Origin: CAKOSP01 sp964370755 | GTDB taxonomy: Bacteria > Bacillota_I > Bacilli_A > RF39 > UBA660 | Direction of reading: 5' to 3' | DNA length: 64,000 nt | Assembly (NCBI GenBank): GCA_964370755.1 | Contig: CAYJKL010000001.1 | Location: forward strand, 1 to 64,000 | In this document: positions 1 through 8,182 of the stretch, one piece after another | How the letters are laid out: each line of letters opens with the position of its first letter | Position numbering within the stretch: position 1 is the stretch's first letter | Notes under the pieces: model-generated | Seen by the model: the letters and a program-made list of their open reading frames with translations, nothing else | What the model was told of the DNA's origin: nothing | Databases searched by the model: none | Program-made: the position numbers and the translations under genes

Positions 1-36
1 ATCAAAGCTACTCAAAAATTGACTTTTTTTTTACTT

Positions 37-77
37 AGTTTTCAAAGATCATTTTGCACCGTTTTTCCCTTGGTGCA
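37..77 (-). promoter_or_regulatory. rRNA-type leader: hairpin and boxA-like element
   Basis: Read on the minus strand, this leader starts just after the promoter at 83-111. It holds a hairpin with TGCACC/GGTGCA arms (55-77), then TGATCTTTGAAAACT (37-51). The latter closely resembles the boxA antitermination element found before and between rRNA genes in Firmicutes. The transcript leaves the window at position 1. A 16S rRNA gene just beyond the edge is the best inference; a tRNA or other stable-RNA operon is the alternative. Confidence 0.65.
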
Positions 78-82
78 TAAGT

Positions 83-111
83 AATATATCAAATATAAAC
101 ACCCTTGTCAA
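83..111 (-). promoter_or_regulatory. strong sigma-A promoter pointing off the left edge
   Basis: On the minus strand TTGACA (111-106) and TATATT (88-83) are separated by exactly 17 bp. The DNA upstream (112-210) is full of A and T tracts, as in UP elements of rRNA promoters. Transcription would start near 76 and run left into the boxA-containing leader. The near-consensus boxes, A-tracts and leader together suggest an rRNA operon promoter. Confidence 0.75.
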
Positions 112-210
112 CAAAAAATGCGAAATTTTTTTATTTTTTTGCATTTTTTACATCTTTTTGGCCATTTTTGTTGTTTTTTGCCATATTTTAGGGATTTTAC
201 TTTTTTTGAT

Positions 211-729
211 TTATTGCAAATTTGTATACATATTATAGTAATTTTCTACTATTTTTTGATCAAATGGAAATTTATTTTGTTTTTTTAGCTCAATTAATTT
301 AGATAATTCATGTTTTATTACTGTATCTAACTCCTCAGAATAGTTCATAATTTTCTTATGATACTTATATTCATTCTTATCTAGTATCTTAAAACCACCG
401 TCTGGAAATACTCTTAGGTCTAAATCATAGTCTATATATTTAATTGTTTTATCTTCTAATATATATGGTGAAGCTATATTACAATAATAGAATATGCCAT
501 ATTTTTTAAATTGACAGATTATATTGAACCAGTCTTTTTTGTAAAAAAATAATAGAGCTGTTTCATTTGTTGTATAACTACGACCATCTCCTTCTGTTAT
601 TTTTGTTTCTTTATTTGCACATACTATTACATCATCTGTTATATCAAGTACAGTAGTTTCGTCACTAACGCTATGTAGAGTTCCGTTATGTTTGTATGCA
701 TTGATTTTTACTTTATCTCCCTTTTTCAT
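211..729 (-). CDS. ntdP: nucleoside tri-/diphosphate phosphatase, DUF402 (YgaC/Ntdp family)
   Basis: This protein matches the Bacillus YgaC / staphylococcal Ntdp family along its whole length. The opening KINAYKHNGTLH, the central WFNII and FYYCNIASP stretch and the acidic KYIDYDLDLRVFPDG segment are the family signature; these acidic residues bind the divalent metals used to hydrolyse nucleoside di- and triphosphates. I place the start at the ATG at 729, preceded by AAAGGAAC, rather than a poorly supported upstream start. At 172 aa it has normal length. It stands alone, head to tail with the putative rRNA promoter, and ends close to it. The function comes from family knowledge; the assignment is firm. 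Confidence 0.85.
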   Translation of the reverse strand: MKKGDKVKINAYKHNGTLHSVSDETTVLDITDDVIVCANKETKITEGDGRSYTTNETALLFFYKKDWFNIICQFKKYGIFYYCNIASPYILEDKTIKYIDYDLDLRVFPDGGFKILDKNEYKYHKKIMNYSEELDTVIKHELSKLIELKKQNKFPFDQKIVENYYNMYTNLQ

Positions 730-789
730 AAAGTTCCTTTCTATATAATATATATTATACACTAATTTATATAAATATAAAAGAAGCCG

Positions 790-2034
790 TTAAGCTCCTT
801 CTGTTAATAATGCAATAGCTTTATTTAGTTGTGAGTCTATTACATCAATTATATTTCCTTCTGCATCTTTTATTACTTCTAATTCTATATTATAGTCTGG
901 TTCTATACCTATTCCATCAATACATATGTCATTTGGTGTATACCATTTAGCTGATGTATACTTTGCTGCTGCTCCACTTGATGTAACTATTGTTTGTTGA
1001 ACTTTTCCTTTTCCATAACTTTTCGTACCTACTATAGTGGCTCCGTAGCTATCTCTTAGTGCCGCAGCTAATATCTCTGATGCTGATGCACTATCTTCAT
1101 TAATTAGTACTACTATATTATAATCTCTTGATTCGCTAGTCGAGTCTCTTGTATATTCTTTTCCTTCGCTATTTTCTAAACTATATATTAAGTCTCCTTT
1201 TTCTAAAAAAAGTTCCGCAATATCTTCAGCACCTTTTAAATAACCTCCAGTATTATATCTTAAATCTATAATTAAGTTTTCCATTGTACCACTTTCAAGA
1301 CTAGTAAGAGCGTTATTAAATGCGTTTCCTACAGTCTCAGAGAATATTTCTACATTTATATATCCTATATTAGTATCTACTATCATTTGATGCAGTACAG
1401 AAGAGTCTAGTTCCTCTTTTGTTATATTAAATTCTATTACTTCTTCATTTCTAAGTATTGTTACAAGTACAGTTTCTTTTTCATCATCTTTTATTAAATA
1501 ACTTATGATTCCTGAATTCTCTTCATTTATTTCAGTTTCATCAACTTTTATTATTACGTCTCCAGTTAATATACCGCTTCTTTCAGCTGGTGAATTAGAT
1601 GTAACACCTAATATAGTTTGACCTTGTATTGTTACTCCTATACCTTGGTATTTACCAGTTAATTTATCTTGAAGGTCTCCTGCTTCAGTATCATTCATGA
1701 ATTCTGTATAATCATCACCTAAATATTCAAGCATTGCGGTTGTTGCAGTTTCTAGAAGTTCAGTCTTACTAGTTCCTTCGTATTCATTCATTGCATCTAT
1801 TGCACTATTTATCATTCCTGTTTTATCAACATCATCATAAAATTGAGATATTATGGTTGAATATACACTTAAGAACTCTGATAACTCTTCGTCATTCATG
1901 ACTTCGGTGTATGTGAGACCACTTGTTCCTTTATAATTGTTATTTAAAATTGTTCCCGTTGCAAATGCAGATGCTACTGCTGTTAATAATATTATTACTA
2001 TTACTGTTAATAAACTAAATCCTCTATTTTTCAT
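790..2034 (-). CDS. ctpB: S41 carboxy-terminal processing peptidase (CtpA/CtpB-like)
   Basis: A secreted, membrane-tethered serine protease of 414 aa. It has an N-terminal signal anchor (about residues 7-27), a helical region, a PDZ domain (about 120-205, with GKYQGIGVTI and the SPAERSGI motif), then the S41 catalytic core. The nucleophile Ser lies in NEDSASASEI and the general-base Lys in KSYGKGKVQQ, so the dyad is intact. In Bacillus, CtpB trims SpoIVFA and, with BofA, times sigma-K activation. A bofA homologue lies at the other end of this window, so a sporulation role is possible, but CtpA-type housekeeping proteolysis is equally plausible. An AAGGTAG ribosome site precedes the ATG. Confidence 0.9.
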   Translation of the reverse strand: MKNRGFSLLTVIVIILLTAVASAFATGTILNNNYKGTSGLTYTEVMNDEELSEFLSVYSTIISQFYDDVDKTGMINSAIDAMNEYEGTSKTELLETATTAMLEYLGDDYTEFMNDTEAGDLQDKLTGKYQGIGVTIQGQTILGVTSNSPAERSGILTGDVIIKVDETEINEENSGIISYLIKDDEKETVLVTILRNEEVIEFNITKEELDSSVLHQMIVDTNIGYINVEIFSETVGNAFNNALTSLESGTMENLIIDLRYNTGGYLKGAEDIAELFLEKGDLIYSLENSEGKEYTRDSTSESRDYNIVVLINEDSASASEILAAALRDSYGATIVGTKSYGKGKVQQTIVTSSGAAAKYTSAKWYTPNDICIDGIGIEPDYNIELEVIKDAEGNIIDVIDSQLNKAIALLTEGA

Positions 2035-2122
2035 TTCTACCTTCTTTACTTATCCTTTATAATATTATCAAATTTTTTTATCTATGTAAACCGAATAACA
2101 TTAATATTCACATAATTATCAT

Positions 2123-2153
2123 AAAAAAAGACATAGCTTACTTACTATGACTA
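2123..2153 (-). terminator. intrinsic terminator after the 180-aa membrane protein gene
   Basis: On the minus strand an 8-bp stem with one mismatch (AGTCATAG / CTATGTCT, 2152-2129) is followed by a run of T. It lies just after the stop of the gene at 2156-2698 and before ctpB. Confidence 0.6.
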
Positions 2154-2155
2154 TT

Positions 2156-2698
2156 TTATATATCTAATTCTGATTTCATTTCTTCTACATCTGTGATGTA
2201 TTTTGTGATTTTTCCATCTTCAACTTTTACAAGTGCAAATTCTTCAATACTTATTTCTTCTATAGACTTTGCATTATCACTTGCTGGATTTTCTTCAGTT
2301 GCTATGTAATCTTTATTAAGTTCATTTGATAAATCACTATAATATACTGGCATCGGATCTTCTCCACCAAGATATCCACCAACAATATTTGCATATAATG
2401 GTGCGTTTACACCTTCTTCATCATAAATGATAACATAGTACTCATCATCTGCTTTACCAAGCATCGTACCGATTGTTACAACATCATAATTCACTTCTCC
2501 TATTACCTCTTGCTCATATGGTAATTTTATATCTCCATCATTTATAGCATATTTAGTAAAAAAGAATATTGCAGCTATTATAACAACCATAGTTATCAGA
2601 ATAATCATAAATTTTTTAATTTCGTCACTTTCTTCTAATTTTGTTACTTTTTCTAGTTCTTTAACAGCTTTTTTATTTTTAGCAGTATTTTTCTTCAT
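2156..2698 (-). CDS. single-pass membrane protein with a thioredoxin-like-looking exterior
   Basis: I do not recognise a named family. The 180-aa protein has a basic N-terminus, one transmembrane helix (about residues 29-49) and an extracytoplasmic part of about 130 residues. The outer part has YYVIIYDEEG near its start and EFALVKVEDGKITKYI near its end. These resemble the central and last strands of thioredoxin-like proteins, but there is no cysteine at all, so no CxxC redox site. If the fold is right, it is a non-redox member. A GGAGG site sits 7 bp upstream of the ATG. It is flanked by terminators, suggesting it is transcribed alone. Confidence 0.6.
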   Translation of the reverse strand: MKKNTAKNKKAVKELEKVTKLEESDEIKKFMIILITMVVIIAAIFFFTKYAINDGDIKLPYEQEVIGEVNYDVVTIGTMLGKADDEYYVIIYDEEGVNAPLYANIVGGYLGGEDPMPVYYSDLSNELNKDYIATEENPASDNAKSIEEISIEEFALVKVEDGKITKYITDVEEMKSELDI

Positions 2699-2760
2699 TT
2701 TTTAACCTCCATAAATTAATTATAATCTATTATGATTATTAAATCAACAAAATACCAATT

Positions 2761-2784
2761 AAAAATAGCATTTCTGCTATTTTG
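2761..2784 (-). terminator. intrinsic terminator of the lipoprotein gene
   Basis: On the minus strand AAATAGC / GCTATTT arms (2782-2763) flank a short loop and are followed by T residues. The hairpin overlaps the last codons of the upstream lipoprotein gene. Confidence 0.55.
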
Positions 2785-3853
2785 TGCTAAAGACTTCTAC
2801 TTCAGAACCTAGTGATGAAGCAATACTAATCATCTCTTCGCTACTTAGATCATTACTTACTATATAATAATCTATGTTATTTCTTGTAAAATATATTGAG
2901 TTAGTACTAAGTGCGCCTACTGTGTCATTTATTATCTCTGGGCTGCCATTTATAGGAATAATTTCAAATTCACTGCTGATATTTGCACTTTCTTCAACTA
3001 GTACAAAGTTCTTTTCTCCAGCAAATGTTAATATGTTTCTTGAAACGCTTTCATTTTCTATAGTTTCTGAACTTGTAAGATTTGTATTAGCTGGTACATA
3101 TAGTGGATATATAATATCATTTAATGAGCTCGTTGTTTCTTCTGTTTGCTCTGTTTCATTATTTTCGGCTTCACACTCTGTTTTACATGTTGTTTCATCT
3201 TCTGATTCTTCACATTTTGTGTCACAACTATTTTGATCAACATAATCTTCTAGTTTAAAATCACCTTCACTTAGATTTGCTTTTAAATCTATTTTTGAAA
3301 ATTCTACTTTTATAGTAACATTATCATTTTCATCATATACTTCAACTTTTGTTGGCATCATATCTTTATCAAAATATATTTTTTGATATTTAAGAGCACT
3401 ATTATTAGGATAATTCACTGTTGATTTAATTATATAACCGTCTTCATCTTCTAGTAGTTCATGTTTATCATCTTTATTAATGTCATTTAGAAGAGATCCA
3501 AGTAGATACCCTTGTGATGAGTTATCCGGCCAAACGCTATCAAATTTAAAACTCTTATTAAGTGAAGGTGTAATTACATAAACTTCTGAATTGTTTCTTA
3601 ATATTATTTGTTCATGATTGTTTGTTTCATTTATTAATACTACTTTATAGTATTCGTCTTTTAAATGACTTGATTCTAAATTGTATATAAATTTATCTTC
3701 ACCATTAGTAATTTCCATTTTGCCTGATAATTTGTATGATTTAGCACCCGAAACATTTTCATCAAATTTTTTTACTAAGTCTTCCTTACTTTCTTCTCCA
3801 CATCCACTTACTAATAATAATATAGTTAAACACATTGCAATAATTTTTTTCAT
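2777..3853 (-). CDS. LolA-like lipoprotein (GerS/YdcC-like, DUF4367-type C-terminus)
   Basis: A 358-aa secreted lipoprotein: a short signal peptide ends in the lipobox VSGC (Cys18), which would be acylated. The region of about residues 20-205 is strand-rich and reads like the LolA/YdcC/GerS beta-sheet fold (KSYKLSGKMEI, KIYFDKDMMPTKVEVYD). A Cys- and acid-rich linker follows, with four cysteines between about 210 and 230. The last 110 residues resemble the DUF4367 domain often joined to this fold. YdcC and GerS relatives act in spore formation or germination, but LolA-like lipoproteins also exist in non-sporulators. The domain call is inferred from sequence character and the specific role is unknown. 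Confidence 0.6.
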   Translation of the reverse strand: MKKIIAMCLTILLLVSGCGEESKEDLVKKFDENVSGAKSYKLSGKMEITNGEDKFIYNLESSHLKDEYYKVVLINETNNHEQIILRNNSEVYVITPSLNKSFKFDSVWPDNSSQGYLLGSLLNDINKDDKHELLEDEDGYIIKSTVNYPNNSALKYQKIYFDKDMMPTKVEVYDENDNVTIKVEFSKIDLKANLSEGDFKLEDYVDQNSCDTKCEESEDETTCKTECEAENNETEQTEETTSSLNDIIYPLYVPANTNLTSSETIENESVSRNILTFAGEKNFVLVEESANISSEFEIIPINGSPEIINDTVGALSTNSIYFTRNNIDYYIVSNDLSSEEMISIASSLGSEVEVFSTK

Positions 3854-3964
3854 TTTTACCTCTTTTCCTTTATTAAAAATATATTTTTCAATTATTAAAA
3901 TATAACTTTTTTTGTATATTATTTTTATTTTAGGAAATAATATTAATGAAAGAAGGTTAAAAAA

Positions 3965-4168
3965 ATGGGATTATTACAAAAGATAACACTATGTTTTACA
4001 ATTATCGGGGCTATTAACTGGGGACTAATTGGTTTTTTTGATTTTAACTTAGTTGAAACTCTGTTTGGTGGAATTGATATGCTTCCAAGTATTATTTATG
4101 GTATTGTTGGTATATGTGGTTTAATTAATATAGGTATTTTATTTTTACCACTAGATAAAGAAATGTAA
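3965..4168 (+). CDS. DUF378 small membrane protein (YuzA-like)
   Basis: A 67-aa protein with two transmembrane helices. It contains the GAINWGLIGFFDFNLVE motif that defines DUF378, and GIVGICGLINI in the second helix. GAAGG precedes the ATG and a terminator follows directly, so it is a single-gene unit. It is one of few plus-strand genes in the left arm. The function of the family is not known. Confidence 0.85.
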   Translation: MGLLQKITLCFTIIGAINWGLIGFFDFNLVETLFGGIDMLPSIIYGIVGICGLINIGILFLPLDKEM

Positions 4169-4170
4169 TA

Positions 4171-4192
4171 AATGCCCTATTGGGTATTTTTT
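4171..4192 (+). terminator. intrinsic terminator of the DUF378 gene
   Basis: ATGCCC / GGGTAT arms with a TATT loop are followed by six T residues, 3 bp after the stop codon. Confidence 0.65.
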
Positions 4193-4198
4193 ATTGCA

Positions 4199-4222
4199 AG
4201 AAAAAAGAGAAATTACTCTCTT
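4199..4222 (-). terminator. terminator of the cdaA-cdaR operon
   Basis: On the minus strand AGAGAG / TTCTCT arms with a TAAT loop are followed by a T run. The hairpin overlaps the cdaR stop codon region. Confidence 0.55.
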
Positions 4223-5579
4223 AATCTGATATTCTAACTGTAATTGTAGATGATACTACATAACTTACAAGTGGATTGTAATTATCAACTTTTACTTCTA
4301 CTTCATGTTCTCCTACTGGAAGAGAGCTTAAATCTACGTATGCATTTATGTCTTCCGCTGAAATATTGTTAATTACGCTATCTACACCTTTTACTTGTAC
4401 GTTAACATCTTCATCTGATATTATGTTTGCACTTAATCCTTCTGAAAGATTTTTACTTGTTATTTTGTCACCTATATTAATAGTTTTTTGTTTTTCATCA
4501 CCAAACGTAACTGATATAGTTACATTATCACTACTTAAATGTCTTACTCCTGATGGTTTTGATAATGATACATTATATGTTTTAACACTATCTTTACCAA
4601 GTTCGTCTACATCTATTGTAAGTGGGATATAATCTATGTCATCTAAATCGTCTTTATCTCCAAATGCTGTTAATGAGAATGTATCTTTTCCATTAATTTG
4701 AATCGCTGCTATAGCTTTTCCTGCAATTAGAGAACCTGTTGTATTAACTTGTATAGGTAAACTTTTTGAATAACTATCAAGTGTTATAGATGCTCCTACT
4801 TCTGATGGGGCTATTTCTATGTTATCTAGTTTTTCTCCATCATTATCATAAGCAACTAATTTTACATCAGTTAGATTATATGTTCCAGCAGCTGTTAAGT
4901 TTTTGTTATTTAAATCAATCAATGCTTTTACTGTAGCAATCTCTGCTAATGCTGATTCACTTCCTTTAACAACCACTTCGTTTTTATCTAGTGTTACACT
5001 ATTAACACTTAGTTCTGGATTTAAACTATCTATATTTAAATAATCATATGTGATAGGTACTATTTCACTTACCTTTTTATGTATTAAAACATTCGCAGTT
5101 TCTGGTACTATTTTATAAGATAAATTATCTAGTGGTTTTGTATATTTAAATTCTACTTCATATGGAGACGAACTTGCTATATAATCTGTTAAATCTAGTT
5201 CTACTTCATATTTACCTAAAAGTTGTGCTAAGTAGATATGCTCTCTACTACCACTTATTATAATGTTAACTGATTCAGGCACACCTTCAACAACATATGC
5301 TTCAGTATTATATTTAACTACTACTGGAACTGATATTGTCTCCGATTGACTTTCAACTAAGTTTATTACTCTATAATCTATTAATAAGAACATAATAATT
5401 GCTAGAGATAATGATAGTACTGTTAAAAATTTAGGTTTATTTAACCATTTGTCTAAAAATCCTCTGCTTTTTCCTAATTTTTTTCTTAGAAAATATACAA
5501 ATCTACTTATTGGTACTACTATACCTTTATCTACTACATTATATAATTTTTTAAAAAACTTACGCATGTTCTTCACCAT
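4221..5579 (-). CDS. cdaR: CdaR, YbbR-domain regulator of diadenylate cyclase
   Basis: A 452-aa protein with one N-terminal transmembrane helix (about residues 50-68) and an extracytoplasmic region of about four tandem YbbR repeats. A typical repeat boundary reads VPESVNIIISGSREHI; VPVVVKYN and LPIQVNTTGS open others. CdaR binds and modulates CdaA, which makes cyclic-di-AMP. The gene overlaps the 3' end of cdaA by 20 bp, the usual arrangement for this pair. The start is not certain: ATG at 5579 follows AGAGG with no gap, while GTG (5576) and ATG (5567) are in-frame alternatives better spaced from it. glmM, the usual third gene, does not follow. Confidence 0.9.
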   Translation of the reverse strand: MVKNMRKFFKKLYNVVDKGIVVPISRFVYFLRKKLGKSRGFLDKWLNKPKFLTVLSLSLAIIMFLLIDYRVINLVESQSETISVPVVVKYNTEAYVVEGVPESVNIIISGSREHIYLAQLLGKYEVELDLTDYIASSSPYEVEFKYTKPLDNLSYKIVPETANVLIHKKVSEIVPITYDYLNIDSLNPELSVNSVTLDKNEVVVKGSESALAEIATVKALIDLNNKNLTAAGTYNLTDVKLVAYDNDGEKLDNIEIAPSEVGASITLDSYSKSLPIQVNTTGSLIAGKAIAAIQINGKDTFSLTAFGDKDDLDDIDYIPLTIDVDELGKDSVKTYNVSLSKPSGVRHLSSDNVTISVTFGDEKQKTINIGDKITSKNLSEGLSANIISDEDVNVQVKGVDSVINNISAEDINAYVDLSSLPVGEHEVEVKVDNYNPLVSYVVSSTITVRISD

Positions 5580-6387
5580 CCTCTTCTAAATCCGAATCAG
5601 CTTCAAAGAACACTTCAGCTCTTGGACTTAATGCTTCAATTAATAACATTCTAAATTCATCTTGAGAGATGTTATAATTTAAATCACCAGCCATAGCAAT
5701 ACTCATTCTACCTGTTTCCTCTGAAACAACTAAAGCTATTGCATCACTTTCTTCTGCTATACCAAGCGCTGCTCTATGTCTAGTACCAAGTCTTTTAGAA
5801 ACATTTGGGTTCATACTAGTTTTAAATACAGCTCCAGCACATGTTACTCTATCTCCTTGTATTATAATTCCGCCATCATGTAGTGGGGAATTTGGAAAAA
5901 ATATAGTTTCAAGTAACTCGTCGGTTAAATCTGCATATATTTTTGTTGAAGACTCAATGTATTCTTGTAGTGATATTTCTCTTTCTATAACAATTAATGC
6001 TCCAATTCTATTTTTACTAAAATATTCAATTGATTTCATAATTTCAAATACGATTTTTTCACGTTCATCAAGAGTTAAAACTTTGTGTCTTCCTAGAAGC
6101 TGAGTTCTACCAACTGATTCAAGTACACTTCTGATTTCTGGTTGAAAAATTACTATGATAGCAAGTGGTCCCCACTGTACTACATATTCAAGTAATACTC
6201 CTACTGTATATAAATTTAATAAGTCACTTAAAAAGTTAACTATAAGTAGCATTACTATACCTTTAACTATTAATGCCATTTTAATATTGTTTTTTACATT
6301 CTTTAATATATAATAAAATGCTATCCATACAAGACATATATCTAATAATCTTGTAAATAGCGTTCCTACGAAATAGGCTATGTCCAT
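5560..6387 (-). CDS. cdaA: CdaA diadenylate cyclase
   Basis: Membrane-bound cyclase that condenses two ATP into cyclic-di-AMP, a second messenger for potassium and cell-wall homeostasis. The 275-aa protein has three N-terminal transmembrane helices (to about residue 85) and a C-terminal DAC domain. The catalytic motifs are visible: SPLHDGGIII (usually DGA, here DGG) and GTRHRAALG with the RHR triad. The Gly for Ala change in the first motif is conservative. The gene starts the cdaA-cdaR operon, with AAGGAAGG upstream of the ATG. Confidence 0.95.
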   Translation of the reverse strand: MDIAYFVGTLFTRLLDICLVWIAFYYILKNVKNNIKMALIVKGIVMLLIVNFLSDLLNLYTVGVLLEYVVQWGPLAIIVIFQPEIRSVLESVGRTQLLGRHKVLTLDEREKIVFEIMKSIEYFSKNRIGALIVIEREISLQEYIESSTKIYADLTDELLETIFFPNSPLHDGGIIIQGDRVTCAGAVFKTSMNPNVSKRLGTRHRAALGIAEESDAIALVVSEETGRMSIAMAGDLNYNISQDEFRMLLIEALSPRAEVFFEADSDLEEDGEEHA

Positions 6388-6469
6388 TTTACACCTTCCT
6401 TAATGTGTCATTAAGATTATATCATATTATTTATTAAAGATAAAGATGTTATATTTAAATTATTTTTCA

Positions 6470-6496
6470 TAAAAAAAGAGCAAATTATTATTTGCC
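6470..6496 (-). terminator. terminator of the pilin-rnr-smpB-yerB operon
   Basis: On the minus strand GCAAAT / ATTTGC arms are followed by CTC and seven T residues. It overlaps the stop of the 52-aa gene, which is the last gene of the operon. Confidence 0.65.
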
Positions 6497-6646
6497 CGTA
6501 TTTATTGCATCGGAGTGAGTATTTACTTCGTTATTTTTTTCTTTTTTATTTTCTTTAAAATAACCAATGAGCGCTAGTAATAATATTATTGATATTACTA
6601 CTAACATTATATAATATTCCGTTACTATAACTTTAATAACTTCCAT
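6488..6646 (-). CDS. 52-aa single-pass membrane protein
   Basis: A short gene tucked after the YerB-like gene: AGGAG, then an ATG 1 bp after the upstream stop codon, 52 codons and TAA. The protein has a hydrophobic helix (about residues 12-30, ending LLLALIGYF) and then a charged tail rich in Lys, Glu and Asn. No family was recognised. Tight coupling to the upstream gene, the good ribosome site and a terminator overlapping its end support real translation. It may be an accessory of the YerB-like protein, which is only an inference from position. Confidence 0.65.
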   Translation of the reverse strand: MEVIKVIVTEYYIMLVVISIILLLALIGYFKENKKEKNNEVNTHSDAINTGK

Positions 6647-6647
6647 A

Positions 6648-7757
6648 CTACTCTCCTATATTTAGTGTTTGACCAGTAGGTTGTATTGCTATGTAGGTAT
6701 TACCATCATTAACTATAAGCGGAGTTCCATCAGCTAAAGTGTACTCAGTTTGAGCTTCCCTTGATGATTTTGACCACTTGATTGATACTGCAAACCCTTC
6801 AGTTATGTAATATCCTGTTCCGCTGCCTACATTTTCTAATCCTTGTCTTCCTTTATTTTCAGGATCATCTAAAGTATAGTTTGTTACTTTATATGTAATT
6901 ATATTTTTAAAATTATACTGTTCTCCAGTTACATAATCATTATGTGATTTATTATTAACACTATGCATGTAAGTTTTAGTTTCTTCATTATATGTAAATC
7001 CTGATACATTTGAGCTAGAATAATATATACTTACATTATTAGCAACTTTGCTGTCTTCTTCTAGTTTAACAGATTCAACACTATAATCTAATAATAATCC
7101 ACCTTCTAGCGAAGATCTATAAGAAGTTGTTGCAATAGCGTCTTTTAATTCAGACATAGTTGTAAAAGTGCTATTTTCATTTGCTACAGGTAACGAATAA
7201 TCGTAAAATGCATATTTATTATGATAAACTTCATAACTATCAATATTTAATATATTTAAATCACTTCTAGCTTGTGTACTTGCACCCCAGTGAATAAAAT
7301 ATGCATCATTTTCCATAGCATAGTCTAAATAATAGTGTCTTGCACTTCTTATGCCTGCTATTCTTGCTGTATCAACATCTCTAAATAATGCTAAATATCT
7401 TGATATTCCACCTTCTACAATTATTTCATAAATAATATAAGCATCCTGAAGACCTGAATGATATGGTCTTGCAGTGCTACTGTTTTCAACCATAACTGCA
7501 TAAGGCCTTGAAGTTGATTCTAAATTGACTATTTGAAGTTCTTTTGGCTCTTCAACTTCATTTACTACTGGCTTCGATTCTTCTTTAGGTTTTGCAACAT
7601 CTTCTTTACCACCAATTAGGAAGTAACCTACTAGTATAGCAATTAACGATACTACAACAATACCAATTGTTATTAATGTGTTTTTATTAAATTGTATTTT
7701 TTTTGTTTTTTCATTTTTAGGAGTGTTTTTCACTTCTTTTTTTGCTAATTTTTTCAT
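6648..7757 (-). CDS. DUF3048 protein (YerB-like)
   Basis: A 369-aa protein with a basic N-terminus, a signal-anchor helix (about residues 29-49), an acidic linker and the DUF3048 domain. The domain shows its usual RPYAVMVENSSTARPYHSGL opening, EGGISRYLALF, and GIRSARHYYLDYA with its conserved Arg, Ser and His. YerB of Bacillus is a secreted lipoprotein; here there is no lipobox and the anchor is a helix. The biochemical role of the family is not established. The start ATG overlaps the smpB stop by 4 bp, so the two are translationally coupled. Confidence 0.85.
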   Translation of the reverse strand: MKKLAKKEVKNTPKNEKTKKIQFNKNTLITIGIVVVSLIAILVGYFLIGGKEDVAKPKEESKPVVNEVEEPKELQIVNLESTSRPYAVMVENSSTARPYHSGLQDAYIIYEIIVEGGISRYLALFRDVDTARIAGIRSARHYYLDYAMENDAYFIHWGASTQARSDLNILNIDSYEVYHNKYAFYDYSLPVANENSTFTTMSELKDAIATTSYRSSLEGGLLLDYSVESVKLEEDSKVANNVSIYYSSSNVSGFTYNEETKTYMHSVNNKSHNDYVTGEQYNFKNIITYKVTNYTLDDPENKGRQGLENVGSGTGYYITEGFAVSIKWSKSSREAQTEYTLADGTPLIVNDGNTYIAIQPTGQTLNIGE

Positions 7758-8182
7758 TTGAAGTATTTCACTTCCCTTTCTAAATCTCTTTTTTTAATTA
7801 CTTCTTTCTTATCATATAATTTTTTACCTTTTCCTACACCAACTAAGAGTTTTGCTTTTCCTCTAGTTATATATACTTTTAAAGGTATTAACGAAACTCC
7901 GTCTAGTATAGCTTCTTTTTGAAGTTTTTTAATCTCTTTTTTGTGAAGCAACAATTTTCTTTCTCTTGTTTCTTCATGATTAAACTGGTTTCCCTCTTCA
8001 TATTTTGCAATATACATATTAAGAACATATGCCTCATTATTTTTTATACGCACAAAAGAATCTTTAATGTCAGCTTTTCCACTTCTTATAGATTTAATTT
8101 CAGTTCCAGTTAATGCTATACCTGCTTCAAAGTCTTCTAAAATTTCGTAATTAAAGTGTGCCTTCTTGTTTCTTATTTCCAT
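7754..8182 (-). CDS. smpB: SsrA-binding protein SmpB
   Basis: SmpB binds tmRNA and brings it to stalled ribosomes for trans-translation. The 142-aa protein has the family core: KAHFNYEILEDFEAGIALTG, GTEIKSIR, and the basic GKGKKLYDKKEVIKKRD tail that enters the mRNA channel. Length is normal. It overlaps rnr by 32 bp; RNase R degrades the mRNAs released by tmRNA, and rnr-smpB pairing is common in Firmicutes. The ssrA gene itself was not seen in the window. Confidence 0.97.
   Translation of the reverse strand: MEIRNKKAHFNYEILEDFEAGIALTGTEIKSIRSGKADIKDSFVRIKNNEAYVLNMYIAKYEEGNQFNHEETRERKLLLHKKEIKKLQKEAILDGVSLIPLKVYITRGKAKLLVGVGKGKKLYDKKEVIKKRDLEREVKYFK

Noticed and set aside
2874..3236. 120-codon plus-strand frame inside the lipoprotein gene
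   Set aside because: Antisense shadow of a gene with a lipobox, ribosome site and terminator. Many similar long antisense frames opposite other genes were set aside for the same reason.
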